Positions 12,901 to 25,500 of a stretch of 64,000 nt of DNA are shown piece after piece. Source of the DNA: Certhia americana (lineage: Eukaryota; Chordata; Aves; Passeriformes; Certhiidae); assembly GCA_018697195.1 (NCBI GenBank), contig CM031866.1, positions 8,225,846 through 8,289,845 on the forward strand, in the 5' to 3' direction. Numbering within the stretch: the stretch's first letter is position 1; each line of letters starts with the position of its first letter. Both the position numbers and the translations under genes were made by a program. The notes beneath the pieces are model-generated. The model was not told the origin of the DNA, made no database searches, and saw nothing but the letters and a program-made list of their open reading frames with translations.

Positions 12901-15900
12901 GTTAAATACTTTGTAGCGTGCTTAGAATAGTTCATGTAGGTTCAGAAAGGCAAAGGAAGAGCAAAAGGTCAGGGTATAAAATACAGCAATATAGATGAAA
13001 GAGAAGAACAAAATCACTGCTGATATGTTAAAAGTGACTATGGAACATTACAAATATTTTCGCAAGTATGAATCCAAAAATCACTCACATAATGCTGTTT
13101 CTTTAAGTCATATTCAATTACTAGTGTTTCAAATGAGGAATTTGATTTAAACAAAGAAATTAATGCAGCATGTTAATTTTGATTTGTGAAGGTCCAAGAA
13201 TAATCTGTTAAATTCAAGGAGCTTCCTTTTTTAAGATGTTCATAATTAATTATGATAAGAAAATGGACAGGACTGCAAGGTGACAGAATTTTAACTAAAA
13301 TTCCAATATGGTAAAAAAGCATCATAGTAAAAAACAAGGCAAATCCCACCCAAACCCTCCCTCCTTTCAGAGACTTCTCTTAATAAATACAAATAAAGAC
13401 TAGACTTGCCAGTGCCAGTTAGATACAGGATCAAGTTTTAAAATTTCAACATTTGTTTCTTAGACCATTGCTTTAGCCCTTCTGAACTGTGGCATTACCT
13501 CAGCTGGCCACTCACCTCCCCCTGCAGACACTCCCAAAATAGGCATAGCACCACTTTTTTGTGGAACTCATTCTACAGCAGTGAGTTGTTATAAAAATAT
13601 TACATTTCAATTATTCAAAAATGTTTCTGGAATGCCAGTGACTCAAGATTATATACTTCAAATAAATAAGTTTAAGACACACCTACGCTTCATAAAATAA
13701 AAATATTTATTTCAGAGATGAGTAAAACCAGACATCTTCACACAACAATCTTCATGTAAGTGTTAAGTGCAATTATTACTATCAAAAGCCTGAAATCATA
13801 TATAGCAGTATAGATAATTATAAATAACATTTCTCTTTCAAAGTGAGCCTTCCCCCTTCTAGGGTCCTCTGGAGCCAAAGATCCAGGTATAGCCAGAAAA
13901 AACAAATATTCTGAGTTCTCCAAATAGAAGCAGCCATGAAGGAATAAATCACTGCTATTTTTATTTGTGACAAATACATAAATTCTATGAAACATTAAAA
14001 GCAAAGCAACACTAGTGCTATGATTTTTCTATATACCGTGTCTTAGACTAAGCTCTTTAGCAGACATGCCATTTAAATATTCAGCAATATATTTGTTAAA
14101 TACTTAAATAATTTTCTACTTTGACTAATAAATTTATTATTGATACATACTCTCATTTATCAGAGATTCTATTAAAATGATTAAGTAAGCATCTGTTTTG
14201 CAGTGTTCTATGTTTACTTGAGGGATTGGCAGCTCAGTGTCAGGGAGTAATGCCCTTTATTAATGTGATTTGGTTTAATAAAACGAAAACAGAAAACCAA
14301 TTCAACAATATCTCAGTATGACATAATTACCATCCTTCTACAGCTGCTGAGCCAACCCCCCAGCTATTAGGAAAATCCAGCTGATTTTCCTACTCTGGGT
14401 ACATTTCCATTCATGTGCTTCCATTGGCCTGGCTATTTCAAAGGATGCACAAAATGTGCACTCCAGGAACAACGTGCAAGTGGAATTTCAACACAAACAC
14501 ACAGATGGCATTTAGTGACAGCTGAATTCAGATAGATTTAGCTGAAGCAGAAATCTCAGCAAATCATTTATGGGGAAGTGCCCGATGTGCATAAAATGTC
14601 AAAGAAGTACTGTATTTCTGCTGAGCAAGGAACTGCACTGCAGAATGCTCAAATGGAGATGATAATTGTACTTCTCACAGGAATGTGATAGAGTCACTGC
14701 ACAAGAGATCCTTCCCCTCAAGGGCTGAACAGTCTGTAATTATGTCATTACATGTTGTCCATGGTTTTTATTTTAAAATTGGCCAGCAGCAGATCTGCTG
14801 GAGCTGTACTTCAGTAAGGGAATCCTGTGCTGGCTGGAGCTCTGATCTGCTGAAAGGTGGCAAAGGCTTTGTGTTCCAGGTGCAAGTGCTTTCCACTGCC
14901 TTTAAAATTTGTCAAGATTTGCAAAATATAGTGTGAAAGTAAAATATTACACCAAGCATATCCAATGAAGTGATCTGCCCAGCCACTAGGATAGCAGTAT
15001 TTGGACTGCTATAAACCAAATTATTTATTTCAGACTTACAAGAGATGACAACTAAGATAAAATTGGAATAAAAACATCTACATACTTCTAAAGGTTATCA
15101 GCATTGCCCAAAATACAAGATGACCTCCAAATTACTTCTGACAAAAATGCCTTTTCCAAGTTGTGCGGCTTGACTAAGAAAGGACATGTTTTATTTCAGC
15201 ATTTACTAGTAAAGGAGAAAACAGTGAAAAACCCTCACATGCTCAAAAAGACAAATCTTTATTGCAGTTTATTAGAATCATTCAGTAGGGAAAATAAAAA
15301 TCCTCTGGGTCTTGCTCAGAGAAAACGGATTTCTATTTCCAACAACACAGACACTCACAAAATCCAAAACTCAGAGAAATTAAGGTTGTATTTCACTGCA
15401 CAGTTGCATGTGCTATCACAGTACAGAGATCTCATTGCATCAATGTCAGCTGTTTACTGCATTTTCCCCTGCTCTACTTGCCTTAGCACAGAATACAGCA
15501 TAGGCAGATGTCAGGACTCACTGTATCCTCACAACAAGAAACTAATTTTAAATATGGCTATGGGAATTCATGGTAATAAAAACATGAATAAAAAAACTGT
15601 CATGTGAAAATCCTACTCTCCCTTAGTCAATTTTTTCCATGTCTCTCTGCCCTGCTGTAAAACCTTGCTGTCATTCAAAGCCCATCTATTCATGGACTTT
15701 GCAGCCTCTGCTCACATCCTTCACTTTGTGATAGCTTCAGCTTGCACTCTATTCCTACACAGATAAAATATGTCCCTGGAGAGAACATAAAGAAAAATCT
15801 CCCACTGTCTCTTTCCCATGCTCATCATCCACGAGTAATTGATTCTGACAAGCAGAGGGAGAGATACCAGAACATCCCTCCAATTAAGCAAGTTACTTCT

Positions 15901-18330
15901 TTCTCTTTTTTTAAAATTTACTTTTAAAAGTAGTGTGGAATCTTAGCTTTCAAGTACCACTTTCAAACCCTAGTTTATCCTCACTGAGGATTTATCTTGA
16001 GTCATGATTTTCTTCTCACATGGTCCTGTCTCACAACTCTTCAGTTATGTCTGAGCTAACAAAGGCCTGATTGTGGCATAGGTTCTCACATCTCTGGAAT
16101 CAAACCAGCCCAGGACAGTACCCAGACAAGCTGACACAGGCTTCAGCATGTGCTAATTAACGGAACAAAGCTCCTCCAGGACCTTGTGCATGTACTCTGA
16201 CCAACAGCGAACTTTCCAGCCCATCTCCTCCCAGCTTTCGAAGCTGCAGTCCCAGCTGCCAAGGTGGATGCCCAGCAGCTGTGCTGGGAGGAGGAAAACT
16301 TCCTTTGTCTGAGGATTTTTAGTTCCTCACAGGTAAGAAATCAGGCAGTAAAGGCAAAGTGTGTCAAAATGCAAACCTCAGAACAGAGGTGTAAAATAAG
16401 TCAGAATGATGGGCACAAGGAGACGCTCCATGATGTTCAAATTCCCGAGCCATCCACACAGAGGAAAGGAATGTAAAGCAATAAAAAAACCCCCAGAAAA
16501 TAAAAAAATACAGTGCATAAAATTCACTGCATACTAAAGGGCTCCTAAAAAGACTTTCCACATATTTCTGCTGACATTTTATATCTGAAGGCAAGAGGCT
16601 AAAGAGCGTTCCACAACTCTGTAAATCCACTTCCATCAAATAAAACAAAGTGTTTCCAAAACCTTTAACTCTTACTGCAGGATCTGTCACATGTTAGAGA
16701 AGCTGAGAGATTATAGGACCACCCAGCAGGAGCAAGTACCCTTTCCCACATGGTCTCCATTTAAAAAAAACACACATACACACAATAATCAGAGGATAGG
16801 ATGCAAACTCTCAGTGAGCTTCTTGTTTGTGAGAATGCTTTCAAAAAAGAAATCAGTATATGAAATCAAATTACTTTGCTCCTTTTCTGGCTGGGTTCAA
16901 CCAAATCTGCCTTGCTTGGTGAAGTTAGCACTGGGGGATTTGAAGGTTACTAAGGCTCTACTTCAAGATCACACACAAATCATGAGTTTTTCTGCTATCA
17001 TTCTTCACATGATTTAGGTCCTTGTTAGGCTGGGAAGTAAAGTCACATTTGCACTCAGCTGTCTAAAACAAAACAAACTTGTCAGAGAGAATCACTTATG
17101 ACCAAAGAAGTATAGATAAGAAACTGGAGATCAGAAAAAAACCACTACTCATCTGACAAGAAAAGATAAACTTCCACAGTAAGAATTCTCTATAGTATAG
17201 AGCATTCTGCATAAGAAACAGTAGGAGAGAGAATAAGATAAAACCTGAAAAGAAACACCAGTTTCTAGCAGCAGTGGGAAACTGCAAAAAAATACAAGCA
17301 ATCCCAAAAGACCTTTCCAGTGTTGGAGAGTATCCCATTATTACCTGCAGTGTTATTATTAATTTATAAAAGCCCACCACATCATTGCCAGGGATCCACT
17401 ACACCGAGGTGGGCAGTGACATTCAAAGGGGGGCAAGTTCAGCCCTTGAAGGGTGGCTCCATGATCTGGGCAGTGCCAAGAGCTTCCAGAGATGAGAAAC
17501 CAACCCTCTGAGGCTAGGCAAGTGATACTGACAGGTCACATGGGATGTGGCAGCCCCTGCTTAGCTCAGCCCCATCCTCCAGTGGGACTTCTGGAGAGCC
17601 ACCAGTATCTCCCAGCTGAGCTGCAGCTGGAGCTCCCCACTCCTAATTTTATGACCCCTGTCACATGTGTGCAGTCACATGAAGTTTTTCATATGTAGTT
17701 CTGAGAGACAGAAAGTTTTGTTGAAGCTCCCTGAGTAACTGCCAGTCTTTCTGGGCAGGCTCCAGCCTGCCAGCTTCAGTGCAGTGACATGTAGACAGAG
17801 TACAGGCATCCTTCATGCTCCCAAATGCACTTTACTCTGCACATTTGTTAATTAGTGGTACCCAGGAAAGAATGCCAGGTTTAGTATAATAGCTGGCTTG
17901 ATACAGAGCTACCTCAAAATCAATTCTTCCTATGAATCATTCATAGGCTAAAACAAAGAAAAAAGGCAACACAGACAATTTTTTCTAATCTTTAGACATC
18001 AAAAAAAATCAATTTTGGAAAAAAAGGTGCTTTGTTAACAGCTGTTCAAGAATTAACTACTCAGACTAACACGTGTTAGAAACATGTCTGCAGTAACACA
18101 GGATGGAAAGGAAACCTTCCCATCTAAGTCTCTGCACATCAAATCTCCTGTGCATCTTGGGCAGGTCTTGAACATATTTACAGGCAAAGAAGTATCTGCA
18201 GGACCCAAAAGAGAAAGTACACAAAACAAGCAGTTTGAGAAAGCAACACTCAGGATGAAAGGAGTCAAGATTCAGAAGAAATTAATAATCTGCTATAATT
18301 TTAAGTTTAAAACACAAACAAAGCTTATTT

Positions 18331-18346
18331 AAAAAAAAAAAAAAAA
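18331..18346. repeat. Poly(A) run, 16 bases
   Basis: An uninterrupted run of 16 A on the plus strand, preceded by AAGCTTATTT. No retroposed body is recognisable on either side. Confidence 0.95.
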
Positions 18347-20457
18347 GAAGTGCAAGAGTCTTCCAAGAGCTTACAGCAACTGTTTTCAATGAAAGCTCTG
18401 ATAGATATTTACATCCAGCATAAGAGTGCTTTGGTGGTGAGTGACACCTACTAGCCATATGATGACATGTGACAGAAGAGAACTAGCATGGCAGAAGTGC
18501 ATGGCACTCCACATGACATGTGGGATGTGTTCTGATGTCAGCTATATTCATGCCATATGGTACAAAGCACAGTGTAGTGTCTGCCTTTTTTTGGAACACA
18601 AACAACTTGCTGACACTAAATGGAAAGTTCATGGCAGGATTTACATCATCCTTGACCTAATTGTGACAGCATAGGACAGAACTACTCAGGCTGCTCCTTA
18701 GGACTCCAGATTTTTTGGGTGATGCGTGTATTTGTTGTCCAAACATATTACTCCATATTAGGAAAATTATCACTGTAACCATTTCAGGTGCTGGCACAAG
18801 TAACACCGCATTCTGCATTCTGGTAGAAAAAAAGCAGGTCTGCACAAATTAAAAACAAAACCCAAGAAGAGGCAGGGCCCCAAAGCAGGCAGAGTAACTG
18901 GGTAAATGTTGCCCACATGTGTCTGACATGCAGATGTTTTTAAATGTCTCCACCCACATCCAGATGGGCACAGCAGGAACACATTATGTGAAAAAATGTT
19001 TTGGGAGTTATGCAGTGACTAGAAAAAAATCTCAGAAGTGTGAAAATCCTAGCAGTGAAGTTTTGACCTGTTCCTATTTAACACAATAGCCCCAGATATT
19101 TGGGTTGGTAACAGAAGCAGGGCAGTAGCAAATTAAAACATGATCAAATGATTTGACTGAGTTAAGCCTCAAGCAACCCCAAAATATCTCACTAGCTTTC
19201 CCAGTAAACCTTTCCCTGTTCCACCACCTTTAGAGTTCACCTCCTGTAAATCCTCATACCTCCTATTCAGAGCCTCCTATTCATAGCTTTGTCATCTCAT
19301 TTTTTTTGGATAGAGCTTATTGAGTTTGATTTGCTTGATAAGGCAAGTGCAAAGGATCAGAACTGAAGCTAGAGAAGAAGAATTCACCATCTTTGTAAAT
19401 TCACATGCTGCCAAGGTGAGAGCTTGAACAAGAGGCAGAATTAGTGATGCAGCCCTACCTCAGCACGAACCAGAACATGAAATGAAAGTGAAATCACCTT
19501 GGAGGGGGGGCAGGGGTGGAAGTTGAGAGACTTTGAGATGTTGAGAAACAAGAAGAGAGTTGAGAAACTTGCAGATAATAAATGAGCAAAAGCAGTACCA
19601 GTCTTGTTTATAGCAAATCTTTGGTGCTCCCAGGCATAGAAGTGAAGATACCCACATCAGCTGTGTGATGTGCTCATTTAGATGAGTTAGCTGTTAAAAC
19701 ACTTGCCAAGTCATTTGCTGGCTGTGCCAATTACATGTCAGAACCCACCAGACAGATCTTACGGCAACAATTGTGGAGAATCACGACTGTGCTCTCTCTC
19801 TTCAGAGCAGTTGACTAAATAACCATCTTTTTCTGAGAAAGATTAGGCATCAACCTGTTTTCTTTTCCTGCTCAAACAGGAGTAGCACAAAGCTCTGTTG
19901 GTTTCTGAGGAAGACCCCACCTCCCACAGCCCCTTTCACAAGTATGTAACCTTTCACCCTGCCCCAAAAAGAGTTTGGAAAGAGGAAAATTGTTATTTAA
20001 ATGAATCTTCATTTAATTTAATTTAATTCTACTTCAGTTTTTTACCTCAATAAAATTATCCAACACTAAATTATCAAATATATACTTTAAGAAGCAACAG
20101 TTTTCAATTTGTGCAAAAATGCCTCAGGAATAGCCAGTGAGTTCAAGAAAATAAAGTGAAAACAGTTAACTATTTATGAATTTCAGCAATAAATTTTAAA
20201 AATCAAATGAGTTACAGTGCAGGACACATTCTAAACATGTTTGTTCAGGCTTTTTTCCTGAAGATGCTACCTCACACTGAAAAATACTTTCGTGAAATTG
20301 GAAGAAACAAAAAATAAAAATGGGAGATGGAGAAAAGAAATTGATTCTTATCAACAGTGTAAGCGTTCCAGTTCCTGCTTCTGGAATGATTAATTTCTTC
20401 TCCACCACTTCATTTATTCTAAAAATGGATTATTTACATTTCTAAGCATACATATGA

Positions 20458-20483
20458 CTAAAAAAATGCTAAAAAAATGCTAA
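20458..20483. repeat. 11-bp tandem duplication
   Basis: The unit CTAAAAAAATG occurs twice in direct succession, followed by a partial third unit (CTAAG). Confidence 0.9.
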
Positions 20484-20599
20484 GAAACACTGAAAGCAGC
20501 CCTTTTAAATACACCTCCCCTCTGTTCCTCCCAAAATTGGGTCCACTCAGATCAAAGACGATTTCATGCCATATATGAAAGATGAAAGAAGGTGTTTGA

Positions 20600-21060
20600 A
20601 GTTGCTGTGGTGATGCCTTCTAGAGGCTGACCTGGAACAGAGACTAGACAGAGCAAAGGACAAAGCAGGGATTTATTAAAAGGTCTCAATGGGTACTCTT
20701 GGGCCACTCAAGAGTCCAGCCAGACCACAACCAAGATGCCTCAAAGTGGTCACAAAATGGACACCTGGGTCACGAGGTCTCACATTTTTATAAGTTCTGG
20801 TCCATTAGCATATTATAATCAATTGTCCAACCATAGCTTCCTGTTATGAAGCTCCATCCTCCTTGTTTTTTCTTCCCACTTCACTGTTGTTTTAGTTCTT
20901 GGGCTTGAAAGTTGTCCTTGGTACCAAACTAGAGAAGGAATTATTTTGTCTATCTAGGCCATGAAGAGAGCTTAGTAGCACTGAATATGAAACCTAAAAC
21001 TACCCACCAAAACAGCACAGAGTCTAAAAAATATAATAGCTAAAACCTAAGGCATCAGTG
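20600..21060 (-). mobile_element. Solo LTR of an endogenous retrovirus (approximate ends)
   Basis: Read on the minus strand, the segment has an LTR-like order: a U3-like region, a TATA box (TTATAAAAATG, 20783-20793), then a polyadenylation signal AATAAA (20672-20677) about 110 bp downstream. The strings TCCATTAGCATATTATAA and CAACCATAGCTTCCTGTTA on the plus strand resemble a passerine ERV LTR family I recall, including its characteristic motifs around the TATA box. No gag-pol-env reading frames flank it, so it appears to be a solo LTR. Exact TG...CA ends and target-site duplications could not be placed. It lies about 1.3 kb downstream of the cysteine-rich exon, in the gene's own orientation. 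Confidence 0.7.
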
Positions 21061-22341
21061 GGAGACACTGCCCCCCCCCTCCCCAGCACCCTGAGCCCAG
21101 TTCCTGAAAAGCCCAGAGCTGCCTTAGATCCAGCCTGACACTCAGACTACAAGGGGCACAGACAGCTGTAAATGCACCTCCTAGAAAAGGCTGGACAATC
21201 CTCCTGGGTGAAAGCCTTTCCATTAGGATAGGAAGCATCACTAAGAACATGGCACAAGAAATATATTATTTGGAAAGCGCTCCCAGAGTTTCTAGAGGTA
21301 TATCCTATTTCAAACAGAGGGTAACAAACACTACTGGATCCCACAGTGAAGCACTATTGACAAATGAAGTCTCTCTGTGAGGAATTCTTCTGTTTCAGAG
21401 GCAGCAGATGCACCATGTGTTGACACGACTGGCATTGGAACTGCAGCACACACAGAAGTCATATAAAACCCACAGCAAGGTCCAGATCATATATTAATGT
21501 TGCTATAATCCATGCACCAGTCTTCTGCCAAATGTGTCAAATTTTCCTCTATAATAGAGCTATTTTTCTCACTGGGCCATATCCTGCATTTTTGAGTCGC
21601 ACACATTTTAGACATTTAACAGAGTAACAACCACTTGCAGAGAAAGAAAGCTAATTGCAATAACATGTCTATTCTCTATAAACTGCTCTGTTCATAAAAC
21701 AAGTTTGCAATATTGCTTTGTTAATGAGACATGGACAAGACTAGAAATCATCAAATATTATAACTCTCTGCTTTTACACTAACTGTATAAAAATAGCACA
21801 AGTAATAAATAATAAATATGTCTAGAAGTGTATATTGCCATTTAAAAATTCAAACAATCAGTTCATGCAACCACAACATCTAGTCACTCACCCATACAAC
21901 AAGACAGACCTATACACTCACATCTGGCATTATGGGCTGGATCCCATAAAATGTCCAATTTTCTCCTTAACAGAGATTATATGAGACTCAGCAAATGAAT
22001 AAAATTAAATGGAAGGCTCTGCAATTTCATCACATCCTCACACATACACTAAATTTTGGAAAGCTATAGCTACAATAACTAGGTTCATTAATTTTTACAT
22101 GCATAAATAGAAGAGTGAATCAATTTTATTGACCTTTTATCTATACAGATAAATATCCATGGCTAAGGCAGAAAGGAATTCCTGTGTCATCCTGGAAAGG
22201 TAAGTTATCTACAATCCATTTGACAGCACTTGCAGATGTATCTAAACTGATAAACAGAATGAAAAACAATCCCAAAGCACTCACTCAAGAGCAAAGTGCC
22301 TCTCAACAAAGGCCCCATTTAGATTCACACCATGGACATAC

Positions 22342-22578
22342 CTGGCAAATTCCACTGATGCACATATCCAAGGATTCAGTATTGCAGCGAGTACCATCTA
22401 GCACCTTTGGGGCAAGCTCCACAACCAAGTTCTTTCCCAGAGCTTGACATTTCAGGGCACAAGGTGCAGTAGGATCATTATACACGGGGATCCACTCGTA
22501 AAAGTGTCCCTGGTATTTGACATCATTGTAGGCAGAACACTGTTGTGCTCTAAAGTCACCAACATCTGAAGGGCAGTC
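22342..22578 (-). CDS. ADAMTSL3: ADAMTSL3 coding exon: cysteine-rich module (237 nt)
   Basis: This phase 0-0 exon of exactly 79 codons follows a GTTTTCAG acceptor and ends at a GTATGT donor. It starts DCPSDVGDFRAQQCSAYND and ends SLDMCISGICQ. This is the cysteine-rich module that follows the first TSP1 repeat in ADAMTS and ADAMTSL proteins, including the characteristic ELAPKVLDGTRC segment. The variants AYND, NDPTAPCALKC and TRCNTESLDMC match what I recall of ADAMTSL3. ADAMTSL1 reads AHND, NDPDNPCSLKC and TRCYTESLDMC, so the paralogue assignment is good. All cysteines expected in this module appear present. The open frame runs past both splice sites into intron, which gives a spurious 106-residue ORF (22303-22623). 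Confidence 0.97.
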
Positions 22579-25500
22579 CTGAAAACAAACAAACAAAAAA
22601 AATTTTTTTAAACTTTTTTGCATTTGTGAAGTAAAATTATCTGCTGAATAACACAGAAGCTCTTCAGGCAGTCTTGGTTCAAAAACTGATCTGCTTTGAC
22701 AAATACACCACTCTACGAAGTTTTACTGTGTATTTTAAAAGAATTTTTGTTGCTTAATCCATTGCTTGGGGTGCAAGTACAGAATATCATGCATATTCCA
22801 GCAATAACAACATAACTGATATGAGAGGATAATTAAAAATGCTAATTTTTGTGACACTAGGTTAAAAATTGGTTCTATAGTAAGAATTAGCTTGCAAAGG
22901 AATCTATATATTTCAAGTAACTACAAGGTGATGTCTGATATTTAATATTTCTATTTTCAGTAGCTTTTCCCACTAAATGGTTTTTGAGGCCTCTATACTC
23001 CTTCTTCAATTCATATATCAGAGTACTGAAAGAGGTATTAATGCTACATATAAATAAAAAGATAAAATTTGTCTAATTAATTATTTGGTATTGCTTGAAA
23101 AAAGCACAAGATTTAGGAGGGAACACCAGAACTTTCAGTGCTTAGTTCTTTAGTCTAATTACAAAGCATCTTCACCTCATGGAAGCAGTAAGGCTTATTT
23201 GATCGGAATAAAATGAACTTCAAATTGGTAACAACTGATCCTCTAGTTCCAGTTCTAATGAGACAGTTCCCTACCTTCTCCCACACAGTGCCTCAGCATA
23301 TGCAATTGAAAGACCAAATATGAGAAATGCTTGAAATAAAACATTCTAAAATATTTTTTCTACATAAAGCATTGCACCCAAACAATGATGTTAATATTAA
23401 ACTATGGTGACAGGAATGGAGATGAAAACTGATTGATTTGAAAATAACTTTGGTAAAGTACTGGCAAAGGAGTTAGTGTGTCAATCAAGTCCTCACTGCA
23501 GACTTCATTTGAAAGTATGTCCAGTGTCAAAGAGCCCATACGCCAGACTGAAAGGATACTCTTCCAAGAATTCCAACAGCACATATAAGCCAGATGTGAG
23601 GCTGATTTTTAACAAAGTTTTGCTTTCATTGGATGGAAGACTGAAAGATTGTGATGTGTCAGGCAAACTCATGGAACTTATTACTAAGTATTAGTTAACA
23701 ATACTGATCCCAAGCACAGCTTCAATCTTATCAGTGAACTGAGCCTTCCCTGAATAAAGCTGACAAAATAGTAAGTGCATTATACTGGACTGGAGAGTAA
23801 AATATACAGGAGAAAGTTTTGAATTTCAGTCCAATGCCCCCAACAATATTGTACTCACTCTGGGGTTTCCTTCACCATGGCAAACAGTAGCCTAGAATTG
23901 TCTCTGAATTGGTTGTAATCTACATAAAACACCTTCTAAAAATCAGTATTCTACTGACCAACAGATGGAGTTTTTGAAGCTGAGCACTGAACAAGTCACT
24001 GAATTTTCCCAGCAAAACTTTTCAGCTCTGTCTAATGCTACTCCTTACAGTGGCAATAATTCAGAATGATACTGACACATTTTGTATTATTTTTAATCTG
24101 GGATAATGCTAGTTTGAGCTATATTTTTTGAAACTATACAATGATGGAATAATACACAGGGAATATTTTACTTCTACAAAATCCCTCAAGTGAGACATCA
24201 AGTAAACACTGTGAGAAGCCACACATATTTGCTGCAGTGTCACTCCCCAGAAATTCACCAAGTTTGCACTGGTGTAAACGAGAGCAGAATTTTGGCTCTA
24301 ACTTATCTGTCACCTCTCATTTTCCACAATAGCAAGTCTAAAGAGCAGAAAGGACTTCAGAGCTCATATGGATACCACATGGTTCCCTTCCACCAGTGCA
24401 AACAGAGGAGCAACTAAGGATCAAAAAATAATAAGTGGATGTTAGATTCAGGTAAAGTTCGAAGCAGGATATGGGAGCAGTGTTTCTCAGCCATGCACAG
24501 CTACATTTTCATCACAAAGAATTAAAGAGTAATCTGTAAAGCAGGCAGAGTGATGGCCTTCAGCTGAGGTCTGACAGGCTGTTGTTACAGTCCATTATCA
24601 CTGGGTGTTGATGCGATGCCAAGACACAAACACCACAAAGTCAGGATGTCAGACCCATGGTTACTGTATGTTTCTCATTGATTCAACACAATGCAGCTCC
24701 TTCCTTCCACTCGCCTCCTGGCTGCTTCAGAGCAAGTGAATTCTCATCTCCCTATTCTCTTTTGGCATCTTCAAAGAACTCAAAGTGATTCTGGCAGCTC
24801 GATTCACATGCCAGCCCCACCTGCTTTATGTTTGAGCTCTGTTCAAAAGCAGCAGCATAAAAAGAGCATCACAGAGGGGTATCAAAGAGCTGAAATTATT
24901 ATCATTTGCATTATATCAGAGTTTGGATGGCAACCAAGTCCAGAGCCCAGTCTTCCAGGGGAACAATAAATATTTGTGTAAAGAAAGGAGTTTAAAGAGA
25001 AAGACAACTAAGCACAGAATGAATGCAATCAAGACAACAAGAGGACTTGTAAACATCAGTTTAATTCCACTAGAGTGGGCTGGAAAAGTGAAAAGGAGTT
25101 TAAAAAACAGAAAGGAAAAGACAGGGCAAAGATGTCAGTGGTAGGTAAGGGTGAACCATGCTCAGGAAGTGGGCAAGGTCATAATATCAGACAATGATAT
25201 GGGGACCCAGCCCTCATCCTGTTTGTACATCTCTGGTTTTAATCTGTTTCAGACATCACTTCATTCCACTGTTCCCTCTTTCCCCTCAATACTTCACATT
25301 TTTTCTTACTTGTTAAATTTTTCTGCCACTAATTTCAGGATTTCTCCAATTTCTTAATTTCAGCAATAGCTTTTGTCTCACACTCAATCCACTGAACCAT
25401 GGCCAGGCCATTTGTAGGTTCACATGCTGCATAAGGAGCTGAAGACATGTCTGTGAGGTCTGATACATGAAAATATTGGCAAAAGTAATCACACCCAGAC

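Larger units (their letters stand above)
8672..22341 (-). other. ADAMTSL3: ADAMTSL3 intron (13.7 kb)
   Basis: This intron lies between the cysteine-rich exon (22342-22578) and the spacer-junction exon (8545-8671), phase 0. It holds a CA microsatellite (9926-9946), a 16-base poly(A) run (18331-18346), an 11-bp tandem duplication (20458-20483) and a solo LTR at about 20600-21060 in the same orientation as the gene. The longest ORF (15104-15607, 167 codons, plus strand) has no recognisable family signature, and neighbouring frames look equally open. I see no further exon-like block. Confidence 0.85.

Noticed and set aside
15104..15607. 167-codon plus-strand ORF, the longest in the window
   Set aside because: The sequence shows no recognisable motif, lies in A-rich intron, and has no splice or promoter context.
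16770..16790. Short CACACATACACACA stretch
   Set aside because: It is too short and interrupted to count as a microsatellite.
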